NCBI GenBank assembly: GCA_022574595.1
Contig: JACZRS010000011.1
Span: forward strand, 1 to 64,000
Length of the DNA: 64,000 nucleotides
Reading direction: 5' to 3'
From: Planctomycetota bacterium
Lineage (GTDB): Bacteria > Planctomycetota > Phycisphaerae > Phycisphaerales > SM1A02
Below are positions 1 to 9,450 of the stretch, piece after piece. The notes under the pieces were generated by a model. The model was not told the DNA's origin. It did not search any database and saw only the letters and a program-made list of their open reading frames with translations. The position numbers and the translations under genes were made by a program. The stretch's first letter is position 1. Each line of letters begins with the position of its first letter.

Positions 1-2441
1 ATGTCTACTTTGCCGATCGCGATAACAACGTCATTCGCAAAGTGGATGCAGCGACCGGTGACATCTCAACCGTGGCTGGGGGCGGGTCACTTCAAACCGG
101 GGATGGCGCCCTGGCGACGGCCGCGTGGACCAACACACCCTACGACGTCGCGGTTGATGCCGCCGGCAACATCTACATCGCCGACACGTTCAATCATCGT
201 ATTCGCAAAGTAGATATCGGCACCGGACTCATCTCCACGATTGGGGGCACCGGCGTGCAAGGCTACGGTGGTGATGGAGGCGCGGCCACGGCCGCCTTGC
301 TCGACACGCCAAGCGGAATAGCCGTTGACTCTGGCGGAAACGTCATCTTCTCAGATACCGTCAATCAGCGCATCAGAAAGATCACACCCGGCGGCACCAT
401 CAGCACGGTGGCCGGTACCGGGGCGGGAGGCTTCGCCGGCGACGACGGACCAGCCACGGACGCCAAGATCAAGAGTCCGCACGGGATCGCCATCGACGAC
501 TCCGACAACATCTACTTCGCCGACACCGACAATTCCCGGATACGCAAGTTCACGGACGGAGGAACGATTACCACTGTCGCGGGCATCGGCCAGGCCGGCT
601 ATAGCGGCGACGGTGGCTTCGCCACCAGCGCCAAGATCAACAAGCCCAAGGGCCTCTGGGTCGTTGACAATGGCGCATCCACCGGCCCGGTCGGTTTTGA
701 CACGATCTTCGGCTCGACCCAGAGCGGCGTTCATCAGAAGCAGATCGCCACGCAGGTCACGGTGCCCCAGGGCGGCTTCGTCGACAGCATCACCGCGTAT
801 CAGGCTGGCGGGAACAACAAGAAGGTGCGCTACGCGATCTACACCGATTCCGCAGGGGAGCCGGATGCGCTCATTGCGGAGACTGCTACTGCGCAGCGCT
901 CGAGCGCTGCGGCCTGGCTAACTATCGACCTGCCAGTTACGTCGATCACTTCAGGCACGTATTGGCTGGCACTCGCCTTTAATGCTTCGACCGAGAAGTA
1001 CTACTACGATGGCGCCGGAGGCCAAACCCGCTACAGCGACGACGATGCTATAAGCAATGGCTACACAGTGAACTGGGGCGTTACCACCACCACCAATACA
1101 CGTAAGATCTCAATCTATGCCACGATTCACACCGATCCCAACGATATCTACATCGCCGATACCGGAAACAATCGCATCCGCAAGTTCACTGAATATTCCA
1201 CGATCGCCACCATCGCCGGGACGGCGTCGGCGGGATTCAGCGGCGACGGTGGGCCAGCCACAGCCGCCCAGATCGATACTCCCGAGCACGTGGTCGTTGA
1301 CTCGGCCGGAGATGTGTTTATTGCCGACACACTAAATCATCGGATCCGCAAGATCGACGTCGCCACCGGCGACATCAGTACCTATGGCGGCACTGGCACC
1401 GCGGCCTACTCCGGCGACGGAGGGCCTGCGACCTCGGCAGCAATGAACGAGCCGCGCGGGCTCTTCGTGGATGGTTCCGATGACCTATTCCTGGCGGACA
1501 GCCAGAATCACTTGATCCGTAAGATCGCATCAGCAACTGGGGTGATCACCGTCGTAGCCGGGACACCCCGGGACCCAGGCATGGGTGATGGCGGGCTGGC
1601 AACCATAGCCGTCCTCCAGCAGACGGACGATGTTGCCGTTGACGCCGCCGGCAATCTTTACATCGCCTGTCTGACTCAGGGCCGGGTCCGAAAGGTCGAT
1701 GTGGGGACCGGGATCATTACGACAATTATCGGCAGGGGCACTGAGTTGGATCCTGCTGATCCAAATGACGACGTCTGGCTCCTCAGCCCCAGCGGCGTTG
1801 CCGTGGATAGCTTGGGTAACGTATATGTAGCCGACCGTGATGCGTCAAACAGCCGAATCGTTAAATATAATGTAGCTGGTCCAACGTACGAAACCTTCGC
1901 GGGCAATGGCACACCTGGTAACAGCGGTGATGGGGGGTTGGCCACAGCCGCCAAAGTCAATAAGCCTCAAGGTGTGGCTGTGGACTCCAACGATGACGTT
2001 TACATCGCCGATACCGGTAGTGCTTCCATTCGCAAAGTCGTGGTGGCCACCGGCATTATCACCCGGGTCGCGGGCAGCACCACAGTCGGTTATGCAGGCG
2101 ATGGTGGGCTCGCTACGGCGGCTGATATGAATACACCCACAAGAGTTGTCGTAGATGCCACCGGCAAGTTATATATTGCCGATTCCGGTAACAGTGTTAT
2201 CCGCAGGGTCACCGCCAGCGGTTACATCTCGACCATTGCCGGTAACGCGATTGCCGGCTATAGCGGTGATGGCGGAGATGCCACGCTGGCGCAACTAAAC
2301 TTAGCGGTCGGAGTCGGTTTCAAGGACGGCGACCCCGGCGTCCTATATATCGGCGACACCGTGAATCACCGAATCCGAGATGTGGACGTGCCCCTCTTCA
2401 CAACTCCACGCATCGCTAGTTGGCAGGAAGTCGAGCCTTAA
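1..2441 (+). CDS. Secreted NHL-repeat protein with an inserted beta-sandwich-like domain (5' end outside window)
   Basis: The reading frame is open from base 3, before the first possible start (GTG at 42), so the gene begins upstream of the window. The visible ~810 residues are mostly NHL-type beta-propeller repeats with the recurring pattern (I/V)YIADTxNxRIRK(V/F) followed by (S/T)T(V/I)AG and GYSGDGGxAT. Such repeats usually build propellers for ligand or protein binding; no catalytic residues are evident. Around nt 690-1125 the repeats are interrupted by ~140 residues of different character (aromatic, Thr/Ser-rich, GFDTIFGS...YAIYTD), resembling a carbohydrate-binding beta-sandwich (inference). 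The propeller then resumes at once with DIYIADTGNNRIRKF. The protein ends at a TAA without an anchor. Its position ahead of three secreted fibro-slime proteins suggests an extracellular or envelope role. Confidence 0.85.
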   Translation, partial: VYFADRDNNVIRKVDAATGDISTVAGGGSLQTGDGALATAAWTNTPYDVAVDAAGNIYIADTFNHRIRKVDIGTGLISTIGGTGVQGYGGDGGAATAALLDTPSGIAVDSGGNVIFSDTVNQRIRKITPGGTISTVAGTGAGGFAGDDGPATDAKIKSPHGIAIDDSDNIYFADTDNSRIRKFTDGGTITTVAGIGQAGYSGDGGFATSAKINKPKGLWVVDNGASTGPVGFDTIFGSTQSGVHQKQIATQVTVPQGGFVDSITAYQAGGNNKKVRYAIYTDSAGEPDALIAETATAQRSSAAAWLTIDLPVTSITSGTYWLALAFNASTEKYYYDGAGGQTRYSDDDAISNGYTVNWGVTTTTNTRKISIYATIHTDPNDIYIADTGNNRIRKFTEYSTIATIAGTASAGFSGDGGPATAAQIDTPEHVVVDSAGDVFIADTLNHRIRKIDVATGDISTYGGTGTAAYSGDGGPATSAAMNEPRGLFVDGSDDLFLADSQNHLIRKIASATGVITVVAGTPRDPGMGDGGLATIAVLQQTDDVAVDAAGNLYIACLTQGRVRKVDVGTGIITTIIGRGTELDPADPNDDVWLLSPSGVAVDSLGNVYVADRDASNSRIVKYNVAGPTYETFAGNGTPGNSGDGGLATAAKVNKPQGVAVDSNDDVYIADTGSASIRKVVVATGIITRVAGSTTVGYAGDGGLATAADMNTPTRVVVDATGKLYIADSGNSVIRRVTASGYISTIAGNAIAGYSGDGGDATLAQLNLAVGVGFKDGDPGVLYIGDTVNHRIRDVDVPLFTTPRIASWQEVEP

Positions 2442-2651
2442 CGAGTGAGCCATGCTGTGTTGTTACAAATAACACAGGCCGCATAATCCGCAACCTAACC
2501 CTGAATCAGCCGAGAGCAACCAGACACTACTTCAAGTTCATTTCCCATTGCAGCGGACTTGGAGGCAAGCCGACGAATCGTAAGGTCTTCTTTCACATGA
2601 ACACTTTATTGCGTGTTCGAACTGAGACTAACTGAAGATTAGGAGTCTGAT

Positions 2652-4163
2652 ATGAGTTCACAACGAGTAACTACTGTATTAACATATGGCGTTCTTTCGC
2701 TGGTGGGAATCTTTTCGTTCTCGTTACCGGACTCGCTCCTGCCGAAAGCTCAAGGCCTGCTCCAGGCGCCGCCGCCGGATACCATCGACCTGGCCGGCAT
2801 TATCAACGATTTCACGAAGGGGCATGCCGACTTTGACGTTATTCCTGCGGAAGGTTTGGGTCATTATGCGGGCAACATTGCCCTGGCTCTGGGCGCGAAT
2901 GAGCGTCCTGTCTTTGTGGGTGGCGGCTTTCGGGTCGATACCCAGTGGAAAGACGCCGCCAGTCGTGCGATTGCCCCGCACATCTATCAATCTGGAGCTA
3001 TGGTCTTTGTAGTGAGCGCGCCGACGATTAATAATGGGGCATACACGGATACGTACCAGTCCTCTCTTGGCATCTACGGCGGGGCCAACGTCGGTGCTGA
3101 GCCGACGTTCGTTACCGGTTCAACCATGCCGGTGCTCACTGAGCCTGTGGGTTTACCACCCCTGATCGATCAGATCATCTACTCGGGCGCGGGTACCACG
3201 GTCATCAGCGGCGACATCCACTGCAACACGTTTGAGATAGGCGGGCAGAGGCATATCCAGATTGACGGCAACATCACCATCCTGTGCGAGGTGGCTTTCA
3301 CGGTTCAGAACCAAGGGACAGTATTTGAACTACTTTCCGGCTCCTCGGTGAGCTTGTACGTGAAGGGGAACACACACTTCAAGGATAAAGCGGAAGTGAA
3401 TTTCAACGGCGACCCTGCCGACTTTACTATCTATAACCTGGGTACGAAGCACATCGACATACAGGACGGCGCTATTCTCTGTGCGAGAGTGTTTTCGCCC
3501 GACGGGTTGTTTCACCTGCGCAACAGTGCTGAGTTCTACGGTACATACGTGGGCGGAACGGTTGATATGTCCAACACGGCCGAATTCCACCTCGACCGCA
3601 GCAGTACTTCCTTTGACAGCTGCGGCAGTGGTTTGGCAGACACGGAAGGTGTCGCCGGTTCCATCAGTAGCGGCGGAGTTCTTTCCGTGGCCACGTTCGA
3701 CGAGTGGTTTAGCTATGTAGCGGGGGTGAACCTCTCCGGCTTGCATCGGATCACCATGACGCGCGATGGCTTAGGCGTCTACTCTTTCCTGAGCTCTGAC
3801 TTCCATCCGATCGATGGGCTGTTGTTGGGTAACCAAGCGGATAGCAACAACCACTACTTTACCTACGCCATCGACGCCGAGTTCGTCTATGAGCAGTGTA
3901 ACGGCCAGTTTGTTGAGTTCAACGGAACCGATGACATGTGGCTTTTCATCGACGGGAAGCTGGTGTTGGACATCGGCGGCATCGGGGACAACACGTCCCA
4001 GCATATCGCATTGGACCGCCTGAGCCTTGTGGACGCTGAGACCTATCACTTCCAGTTGTTTTACGCCCAGCGGCAGTCATCCCAGGCGATCTTCAATCTG
4101 CGAACCAACCTTGTCCTTTCGTCAGATAATGTGATCCCCTCAATTACTGCAGCATTCGACTAA
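2652..4163 (+). CDS. Secreted fibro-slime domain protein, long form
   Basis: 503 aa; ATG preceded by AGGAG. Residues 1-34 form a signal peptide (MSSxRVTT then a hydrophobic stretch). A fibro-slime-type domain starts near residue 53 (DFTKGHADFDV) and resumes near 330 with FDEWFSYVAGVN, FxPIDGLLLGNQ, NHYFTYAIDAEF and DDMWLFIDGKLVLDIGG. This fold occurs in adhesive or extracellular proteins. Between the two halves (about residues 120-325) lies a beta-rich segment (GNITILCE, SVSLYVKGN, AEFYGTYVGGTVDMSN, FHLD) that resembles DUF7305-type beta-solenoids found in pilus-like exported proteins. It is the first of three tandem paralogues; the next gene shares its N-terminus and lacks the inserted segment. 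The last residues, TAAFD, match the tails of the other two. Function as an adhesin or matrix protein is inferred. Confidence 0.85.
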   Translation: MSSQRVTTVLTYGVLSLVGIFSFSLPDSLLPKAQGLLQAPPPDTIDLAGIINDFTKGHADFDVIPAEGLGHYAGNIALALGANERPVFVGGGFRVDTQWKDAASRAIAPHIYQSGAMVFVVSAPTINNGAYTDTYQSSLGIYGGANVGAEPTFVTGSTMPVLTEPVGLPPLIDQIIYSGAGTTVISGDIHCNTFEIGGQRHIQIDGNITILCEVAFTVQNQGTVFELLSGSSVSLYVKGNTHFKDKAEVNFNGDPADFTIYNLGTKHIDIQDGAILCARVFSPDGLFHLRNSAEFYGTYVGGTVDMSNTAEFHLDRSSTSFDSCGSGLADTEGVAGSISSGGVLSVATFDEWFSYVAGVNLSGLHRITMTRDGLGVYSFLSSDFHPIDGLLLGNQADSNNHYFTYAIDAEFVYEQCNGQFVEFNGTDDMWLFIDGKLVLDIGGIGDNTSQHIALDRLSLVDAETYHFQLFYAQRQSSQAIFNLRTNLVLSSDNVIPSITAAFD

Positions 4164-4233
4164 GTGACCATTGTGGCCTTACAAAGACTGTTTACTTATT
4201 TTCTGTGAACCAACAAAAGACTAGGAAGCCAAC

Positions 4234-5109
4234 ATGAGTTCACGACGAGTCACAACTATTTTAACGTATAGCGTGCTTATATTCGCCTGTATGGTCTCGT
4301 TTTCACTGCCACAATTTCTGCCCAGCATTTCAAGTGCAGCAACACAAAAGGGCGGCAAACCGGCTGTTATATTGGTTGCAGGTATTGTTCGTGATTTTAG
4401 CGCTGATCACCCTGATTTTGATGTAACGCCCGGGAATGGTTACGGCCACGTAATGGGAAATATACGTCGTTTTCTTGATAAAGATGGCAAGCCTGTCTTT
4501 AGGGGCGGTGGTTTTAGGGTAAGCAAGGAATGGCGCGATAAAGATTCCAACAAGATTTGCTATTCGCTCTTTGACCTGTCGCGGGGAGACTCTGCCGGTT
4601 CAACAGGCAAAATGGACAGGGGCGCTATTACCTCTACAGAAACATTCTCTCAGTGGTTCAGGGATGTACCAGGTGTGAATATCTCAAAGACCTATGCTTT
4701 TAATGCTCACCTCAATAAGGATGGTACATACGTTTATGAGACCAATGACTTTTTCCCGATTGATGGTGCACTAAACGGAAACGGCCCGGATAATCACAAC
4801 TACTACTTCACCTTTGAGGTTGCTGGAACTTTCGTCCATGATGAAAGTGCTGACCACATGTTTGAGTTTAAGGGTGATGATGATGTCTGGGTGTTTATCG
4901 ATGGAAAGCTTGTTGCGGATCTTGGCGGTATCGCCGGAAATGAGGAGCAATTCGTTGAGCTCAATCGCCTGGGCCTGGTTGATGGAAAGACTTATACCTT
5001 AAAGTTCTTCATGGGTGAGCGTCACCAGCCACAATCAAACTTCCGCTTTTCGACTACGGTAGAACTGGCAACTTACGTCTTACCTACTGTTACTGCTTCT
5101 TATGACTAA
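4234..5109 (+). CDS. Secreted fibro-slime domain protein, short form
   Basis: 291 aa; ATG preceded by AGGAAG. The N-terminus MSSRRVTTILTYSVL is nearly the same as in the gene upstream, so the two are recent tandem duplicates at least in their signal peptides. The fibro-slime module is uninterrupted: DFSADHPDFDV near residue 54, FRGGGFRVSKEWRD, FSQWFRDVPGVN, FFPIDGALNGNG, NYYFTFEVAGTF, DDDVWVFIDGKLVADLGGI and a final TASYD. It is about 210 residues shorter than its neighbours because the DUF7305-like middle segment is absent. This may be the ancestral domain arrangement, or it may have lost the insert. It lies 70 bp after the previous stop and probably shares its transcript; a strong terminator hairpin follows. 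Confidence 0.85.
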   Translation: MSSRRVTTILTYSVLIFACMVSFSLPQFLPSISSAATQKGGKPAVILVAGIVRDFSADHPDFDVTPGNGYGHVMGNIRRFLDKDGKPVFRGGGFRVSKEWRDKDSNKICYSLFDLSRGDSAGSTGKMDRGAITSTETFSQWFRDVPGVNISKTYAFNAHLNKDGTYVYETNDFFPIDGALNGNGPDNHNYYFTFEVAGTFVHDESADHMFEFKGDDDVWVFIDGKLVADLGGIAGNEEQFVELNRLGLVDGKTYTLKFFMGERHQPQSNFRFSTTVELATYVLPTVTASYD

Positions 5110-5196
5110 GTAACTATTAGCGGTCCTATAAGACCGTCTATATCCGATACCTCAGTTTCTTCTCCTTCTCCTTCTTTCATTTCTAACCATTAGTTA

Positions 5197-5235
5197 CCGG
5201 CCTGAGTTCTATGAACTCAGGCCGGCCCACTTTTT
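5197..5235 (+). terminator. Rho-independent terminator after the short fibro-slime gene
   Basis: Inverted arms CCGGCCTGAGTTC (5197-5209) and GAACTCAGGCCGG (5213-5225) give a 13-bp stem with a 3-nt loop, followed after GCCCAC-type bases by TTTTT (5231-5235). It separates the first two fibro-slime genes from the third. Confidence 0.8.
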
Positions 5236-5393
5236 GCAAAGTATGAGCGATAACAATTCATTCTTACCAGATAGCACAGATCAACCTCAGATCATCTACT
5301 AGCTCATATACGATTTGGCCTCTTGCACATGAATCGTACTGTTTTCTTAACCAGCTTAATGAGGCATGGTGCCTCTTGTGGGAGGATATAAGT

Positions 5394-6932
5394 ATGCATT
5401 TATCACGATCCGATAACAATTGTACGTCTCGACAGCGCCTGGCAAAAGTGCTGACATGGTCTGGAATTACCATGGTAGCCGCTGCAGCAATTATATTGCC
5501 GCAAACAATTGCCTTTGGCTTTGTCCAAGCAGCTCCGCCGGATGTCGTAAGTATTACCGGCAATATGCGCGACTTTAAGAAGAACCACACCGACTTTAAC
5601 GTCGTTCCCGCAGGTGGCTCGGGCCACTACGCAATGAACGTCGCACTGGACTTGCCAGTGAGTGGTCGGCCGGAATTTCGCGGTACGGGTTTTCAAGTAA
5701 GCTCACAGTGGCGTGATGGCGCATCCAATCCAATCGCTCCACACCTATATGGTGGTGGTGTTGGTTTGATCAAACTTGCTAGTGCGCCAACCATCAGCGG
5801 AGGAACAACCGTTGACACCTGGGATTCGTCTGACGGACCTTATGGTGGTGGCAACGTAGGCCCAGCGCCTGGATTTTATGAGGGTGCAGAGATGCCCGTC
5901 ATTACCGTGCCCCCTGATCTTATAGCCTTACCCAACCTTGGGAATCTCCCGTACAGCGGTGCCGGCACCGTGACGCTCGGCGGCAGCGTCGATTTACACT
6001 GTGATACGCTCAGTATCAAAGACGGCTGCACCTTGGAGATCGACGGTAACGTCAAGATCCTGTGCGAAACGATGTTTGAAATGAAGGACGATGCAAGCAT
6101 CTCCTTCACGGCCGGTTCGACTCTTGAGATCTATACCATGGGCGATGTGTCTTTGGCTGATGCAACGATTAACTCGAATGGCTTTGATCCGAGTGCCTTT
6201 ACGATCTATCACCTCGGATCCAATCCGATGATAATTGGCGACGGTGCCGATGTGATCGCGTCGATCATCGCGCCAAATGGTGGGTTGCTTGTGGCAGATG
6301 ACGGCGAGTTCTTCGGAACTTATACCGGTAGCACACTGACGCTTGCCAACGAAGCAGGTTTCCACATCGACGAGACCATGCCTCTCGATGCGTGTGGCAA
6401 TCAACTTGCCGATACCAAGGGAACAGCAGGCGCTGTAAGTGCTGGGGGTATTACCTCCGCAGAATCGTATGATGAGTGGTACCGTGACAAGATGGGTACA
6501 AACCTGTCAATGCCACACACTATTGATCTTATTCGAGACGGTACTGGTATCTATGAATTCACATCCAATGAGTTCTACCCAATTGATGGTATGCTCTTTG
6601 GCAACCAAGGTGATGCACACAACAACTACTTCACCTTTACATTCACTGCTTATTTTACTTATGAGCAGTGCGTCGATCAGTACTTTGAGTTTATGGGTGC
6701 TGATGATGCGTGGTTATTCGTTGATAGTTCACTTGCGATAGATCTGGGCGGAATTATCCCAGGTACTAATCAGCGAGTGGATATGGACCGCCTTGAGCTG
6801 GTAGATGGACAGGTATATCCAATCCAGTTCTTCTATGCCCATCGTAATCCATCGCAGGCGATATTCTCAGTTAAGACAAATATTCCACTTATCGGTACTG
6901 AAACTCAATCGGTCAACGCTGCCTTTGATTAA
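5394..6932 (+). CDS. Secreted fibro-slime domain protein, long form, third paralogue
   Basis: ATG at 5394 is chosen because GGAGG lies just upstream and the hydrophobic signal sequence (about residues 18-45) follows. Domain order matches the first long paralogue: MRDFKKNHTDFNV, a DUF7305-like middle (VKILCETMF, LEIYTMGDVSLADATI, GEFFGTYTGSTLTLANEAGFHID), then FDEW-equivalent YDEWYRDKMGTN, FYPIDGMLFGNQ, NNYFTFTFTAYF and DDAWLFVDSSLAIDLGG. It ends NAAFD. It has its own long upstream region after a terminator, so it may be expressed separately. The N-terminal leader differs from that of the other two. A role as exported adhesive protein is inferred from the family. Confidence 0.85.
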   Translation: MHLSRSDNNCTSRQRLAKVLTWSGITMVAAAAIILPQTIAFGFVQAAPPDVVSITGNMRDFKKNHTDFNVVPAGGSGHYAMNVALDLPVSGRPEFRGTGFQVSSQWRDGASNPIAPHLYGGGVGLIKLASAPTISGGTTVDTWDSSDGPYGGGNVGPAPGFYEGAEMPVITVPPDLIALPNLGNLPYSGAGTVTLGGSVDLHCDTLSIKDGCTLEIDGNVKILCETMFEMKDDASISFTAGSTLEIYTMGDVSLADATINSNGFDPSAFTIYHLGSNPMIIGDGADVIASIIAPNGGLLVADDGEFFGTYTGSTLTLANEAGFHIDETMPLDACGNQLADTKGTAGAVSAGGITSAESYDEWYRDKMGTNLSMPHTIDLIRDGTGIYEFTSNEFYPIDGMLFGNQGDAHNNYFTFTFTAYFTYEQCVDQYFEFMGADDAWLFVDSSLAIDLGGIIPGTNQRVDMDRLELVDGQVYPIQFFYAHRNPSQAIFSVKTNIPLIGTETQSVNAAFD

Positions 6933-6951
6933 CTCAGTTAATCAACGCCAC

Positions 6952-7025
6952 GGCTAGCCCCTGTGAGGGCTAGAAAGACCTTCCACTGCGCTCGTGATCG
7001 GCCGGGGATTTAGAATCCTCGGCCG
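6952..7025 (+). terminator. Two hairpins downstream of the third fibro-slime gene
   Basis: CTAGCCC (6954-6960) pairs with GGGCTAG (6967-6973), and CGGCCGGGGATT (6999 on) pairs with AATCCTCGGCCG (to 7025). Neither is followed by a clear T-run. They lie between the fibro-slime gene and the pilus operon and may act as a transcription boundary. Confidence 0.4.
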
Positions 7026-7096
7026 TCGCTTTGCGCTAATGACCTTCTATTTGTTTAGGAAGATACTGTGCCTATAACCTGAGAAAAATAGCTTTA

Positions 7097-8866
7097 ATGA
7101 TCGCTTCTGATCGCATAAAGGGCATCCCTGCAATGTCCGAAGATCATTATGTGAATCCAGATATCCGTCAAGGCACGACAGGTTTCGGGCTGCGCTCGAG
7201 ATCCGTTGCGGTCGCGCTGTTGCCAGACCGCATTGATATTATTGCGCGCAATGGTCAAAGCATCGAAGTTGCACAAAGGATTCCTATTAAGCTTGACACA
7301 GACCCGGTAGCTTGGATCAAAGATCTACGCGGCATTGGCGAACTTTTAAAAGAAGTAGTACAAGAAAACAACCTTGAGGGAACCCCAACTTATGTAGTTT
7401 ACGATAGTCCAACACAAGTTGTTGATTTAGTCGAACTGAATATCAGTTCACCGAGCCAAGCTCGTGAAGCAGCGATCATTAGCTGTGCTGAAGCCATTCC
7501 TTATTCCCTTGATGCAGCAGTTACCGAAGCAATCGTTATCGGGCGCGATCCATCAGATGATGATCCTCAAACGCATGTTCTTTTAGTCGCAGATCGGCAG
7601 GATATTGCAACTGCTATTGTTGATATGATCGAAGAGGCCGGGCTTGATTTTCAAACCGCAACCCCATTGCAGGCAACTGTTATCGCAAAGCTTGCGGGAG
7701 CTTCACTTCGCAATTCACAAACTTACCAAGGATGGCTTTATGTAGGCAACAACAGTTCATTCTTTATTGTGGCAGGCCAAGGTAAATTACGCTTTGGGCG
7801 AAACATCAATATTGGTTTGGAAACATTGGTTGAAAGTCTTACAAGACCCATATTTTCAACCGGCCAAACGCCAACCGTCGAATTGGACTTAGCTACAGCA
7901 CGCAAAATATTGCATACACATGGCGTTGCTTATGGAGATGATGTTGTAATTATGCAACCGAGGTTAACGCAAAATCAGATAGTTCCATTGATGCAACCTA
8001 TCTTGCAGCGACTTGTCGTTGAACTTCGCCAATCTCTGCGCTTCGGGTTACCTCAATCTCAAGACGAACCAATCACGCTCGCAATAACCGGGCCTGGTTG
8101 CAATGTTCCAGGCTTTGCTTCACTATTAGGCCAAGAGCTTAACATGCCTGTTACGGTAGATTCTTGCTATGCGGATTATGATTACAGTTGTCCATCATCA
8201 CCGGGCAATGATGCAGTTATAGCAACAAACAACCGACCATTCCTTGAGCGCATGAGCCTGCAACCCCCAGATGTGGCTCAGCAACAAACCACCACACATA
8301 TACGCAGATGGTTGTCGGTTAGTCTCGTTGTGGCACTGGCGATTGTTGTTATGGACACTCTATCAATGGAACTACGGCTCAATGGATTGCGCGCTCAAGA
8401 ATCAGCAATTGCGGGACAAGTTGCAATCATTGATTCACTGCGAAAAACCAAAATGCAACTAGCCAGCGCAGTTGAAGATATGGCCAAGCTCAACACCACA
8501 ATCGCTGACCAAATCGGCTCTTACTATGATTTTAAATCCATATTACAAGATATTAGTCTACTTACACCTCAATCAATTCAACTAATGAATCTTGCGCTTA
8601 GGCGTGGTAGCGATGGCCTAATCGTAACTATTGATGGTTTTGCTATTGCTGACGATGTTTCTGAACAAAAATCAGAATTGGAAGCCTACATCGAATCGCT
8701 CAAGCAAAGCCCGCTGTTTGCAGATGTCCTCTTAAAGAATGTACAAGTTGCTGTAGTAAATGGAAGTAGTGGGGATAGATTTGAAGCCAGCTTCCATGCT
8801 ATCGAATTGCCTACTTCTTATGTTTCAGTAAATGCCTCTCCTGATAATGGAGAGCTCAAGCCATGA
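7097..8866 (+). CDS. Type IV pilus PilM-PilN fusion protein
   Basis: 589 aa. The first ~390 residues resemble the actin-like ATPase PilM (SVAVALLPDRIDIIAR near the start, VVYDSPTQV, REAAIISCAEAIPY, LYVGNNSSFFIV, LAITGPGCNVPGFASLLG). A membrane segment follows near residues 403-422 (WLSVSLVVALAIVVM), then a coiled coil and a periplasmic C-terminal domain typical of PilN. PilM and PilN are usually separate genes. The stop overlaps the next start (ATGA), and PilO-like and PilP-like genes follow, so this is the inner-membrane alignment subcomplex of a type IV pilus. Start is uncertain: ATG at 7133 (upstream AAGGG) would remove 12 residues. Confidence 0.75.
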   Translation: MIASDRIKGIPAMSEDHYVNPDIRQGTTGFGLRSRSVAVALLPDRIDIIARNGQSIEVAQRIPIKLDTDPVAWIKDLRGIGELLKEVVQENNLEGTPTYVVYDSPTQVVDLVELNISSPSQAREAAIISCAEAIPYSLDAAVTEAIVIGRDPSDDDPQTHVLLVADRQDIATAIVDMIEEAGLDFQTATPLQATVIAKLAGASLRNSQTYQGWLYVGNNSSFFIVAGQGKLRFGRNINIGLETLVESLTRPIFSTGQTPTVELDLATARKILHTHGVAYGDDVVIMQPRLTQNQIVPLMQPILQRLVVELRQSLRFGLPQSQDEPITLAITGPGCNVPGFASLLGQELNMPVTVDSCYADYDYSCPSSPGNDAVIATNNRPFLERMSLQPPDVAQQQTTTHIRRWLSVSLVVALAIVVMDTLSMELRLNGLRAQESAIAGQVAIIDSLRKTKMQLASAVEDMAKLNTTIADQIGSYYDFKSILQDISLLTPQSIQLMNLALRRGSDGLIVTIDGFAIADDVSEQKSELEAYIESLKQSPLFADVLLKNVQVAVVNGSSGDRFEASFHAIELPTSYVSVNASPDNGELKP

Positions 8867-9450
8867 TGTTCCGCTTTGATAGAGACCTAGTCATTCGATT
8901 TATAATTGGCTTTAGCCTGACATTAGGTGCATGGATATTTTTCGCACAACCTCGCGCAGCTGAACTGAGTCGTTTGGAAAAGACAGTTAGTGAATTCCAT
9001 AAGCAGACCTCCTCACTTGGAATTGCAGCTAGCGAACAGATTGCTCGCGACGTTCAAGCAATGCTCTGGCAACTTGATCAGATAAGTGCGCGCAATTCTG
9101 TGTCCAGGGACTCTGCGAGACTATATGGCCATATTAAGGAGCTTGCTAATCGCCACGATGTGCATGTGCAGAAGTTGCAGCCTACTCCGGAACCGCCTAA
9201 TAGACGTAATGACATGTTTACTAATTCCAAGGTTCATATGACAATTCAAGGCGAATACGCAGCAATCGCAGCATTCATAGATTCGCTTCAAGAATTTGGA
9301 GGACATGTGCGCCCCAATTCATTATACTTGGGGACTTTGCCATCACAGTCTCAGGAAATAGTCAATGTAAGATTGGCGTGTGATGTGATTAGCTTCGAGT
9401 TGCCAGAAACTCTTGTTCAAATGCAGGAGGAAACCCATGGTGACTCGTAA
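8863..9450 (+). CDS. Type IV pilus inner-membrane protein PilO-like
   Basis: 195 aa, with one N-terminal membrane helix (about residues 9-28, VIRFIIGFSLTLGAWIFFA), then a coiled coil (ELSRLEKTVSEFHKQ) and a ferredoxin-like periplasmic region (KVHMTIQGEYAAIAAFIDSLQ). That last motif is typical of PilO/GspM-type proteins. Its start overlaps the PilM-PilN stop by 4 bp (ATGA) and its end overlaps the next gene by 14 bp, showing translational coupling. It would dimerise with the PilN part of the upstream fusion. Confidence 0.75.
   Translation: MMFRFDRDLVIRFIIGFSLTLGAWIFFAQPRAAELSRLEKTVSEFHKQTSSLGIAASEQIARDVQAMLWQLDQISARNSVSRDSARLYGHIKELANRHDVHVQKLQPTPEPPNRRNDMFTNSKVHMTIQGEYAAIAAFIDSLQEFGGHVRPNSLYLGTLPSQSQEIVNVRLACDVISFELPETLVQMQEETHGDS

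Noticed and set aside
351-734. Long open frames on the opposite strand of the NHL and fibro-slime genes (e.g. 351-734, 3330-3746, 5994-6404 minus)
   Set aside because: They mirror high-scoring plus-strand genes with clear domains and have no ribosome binding sites or recognisable motifs of their own.
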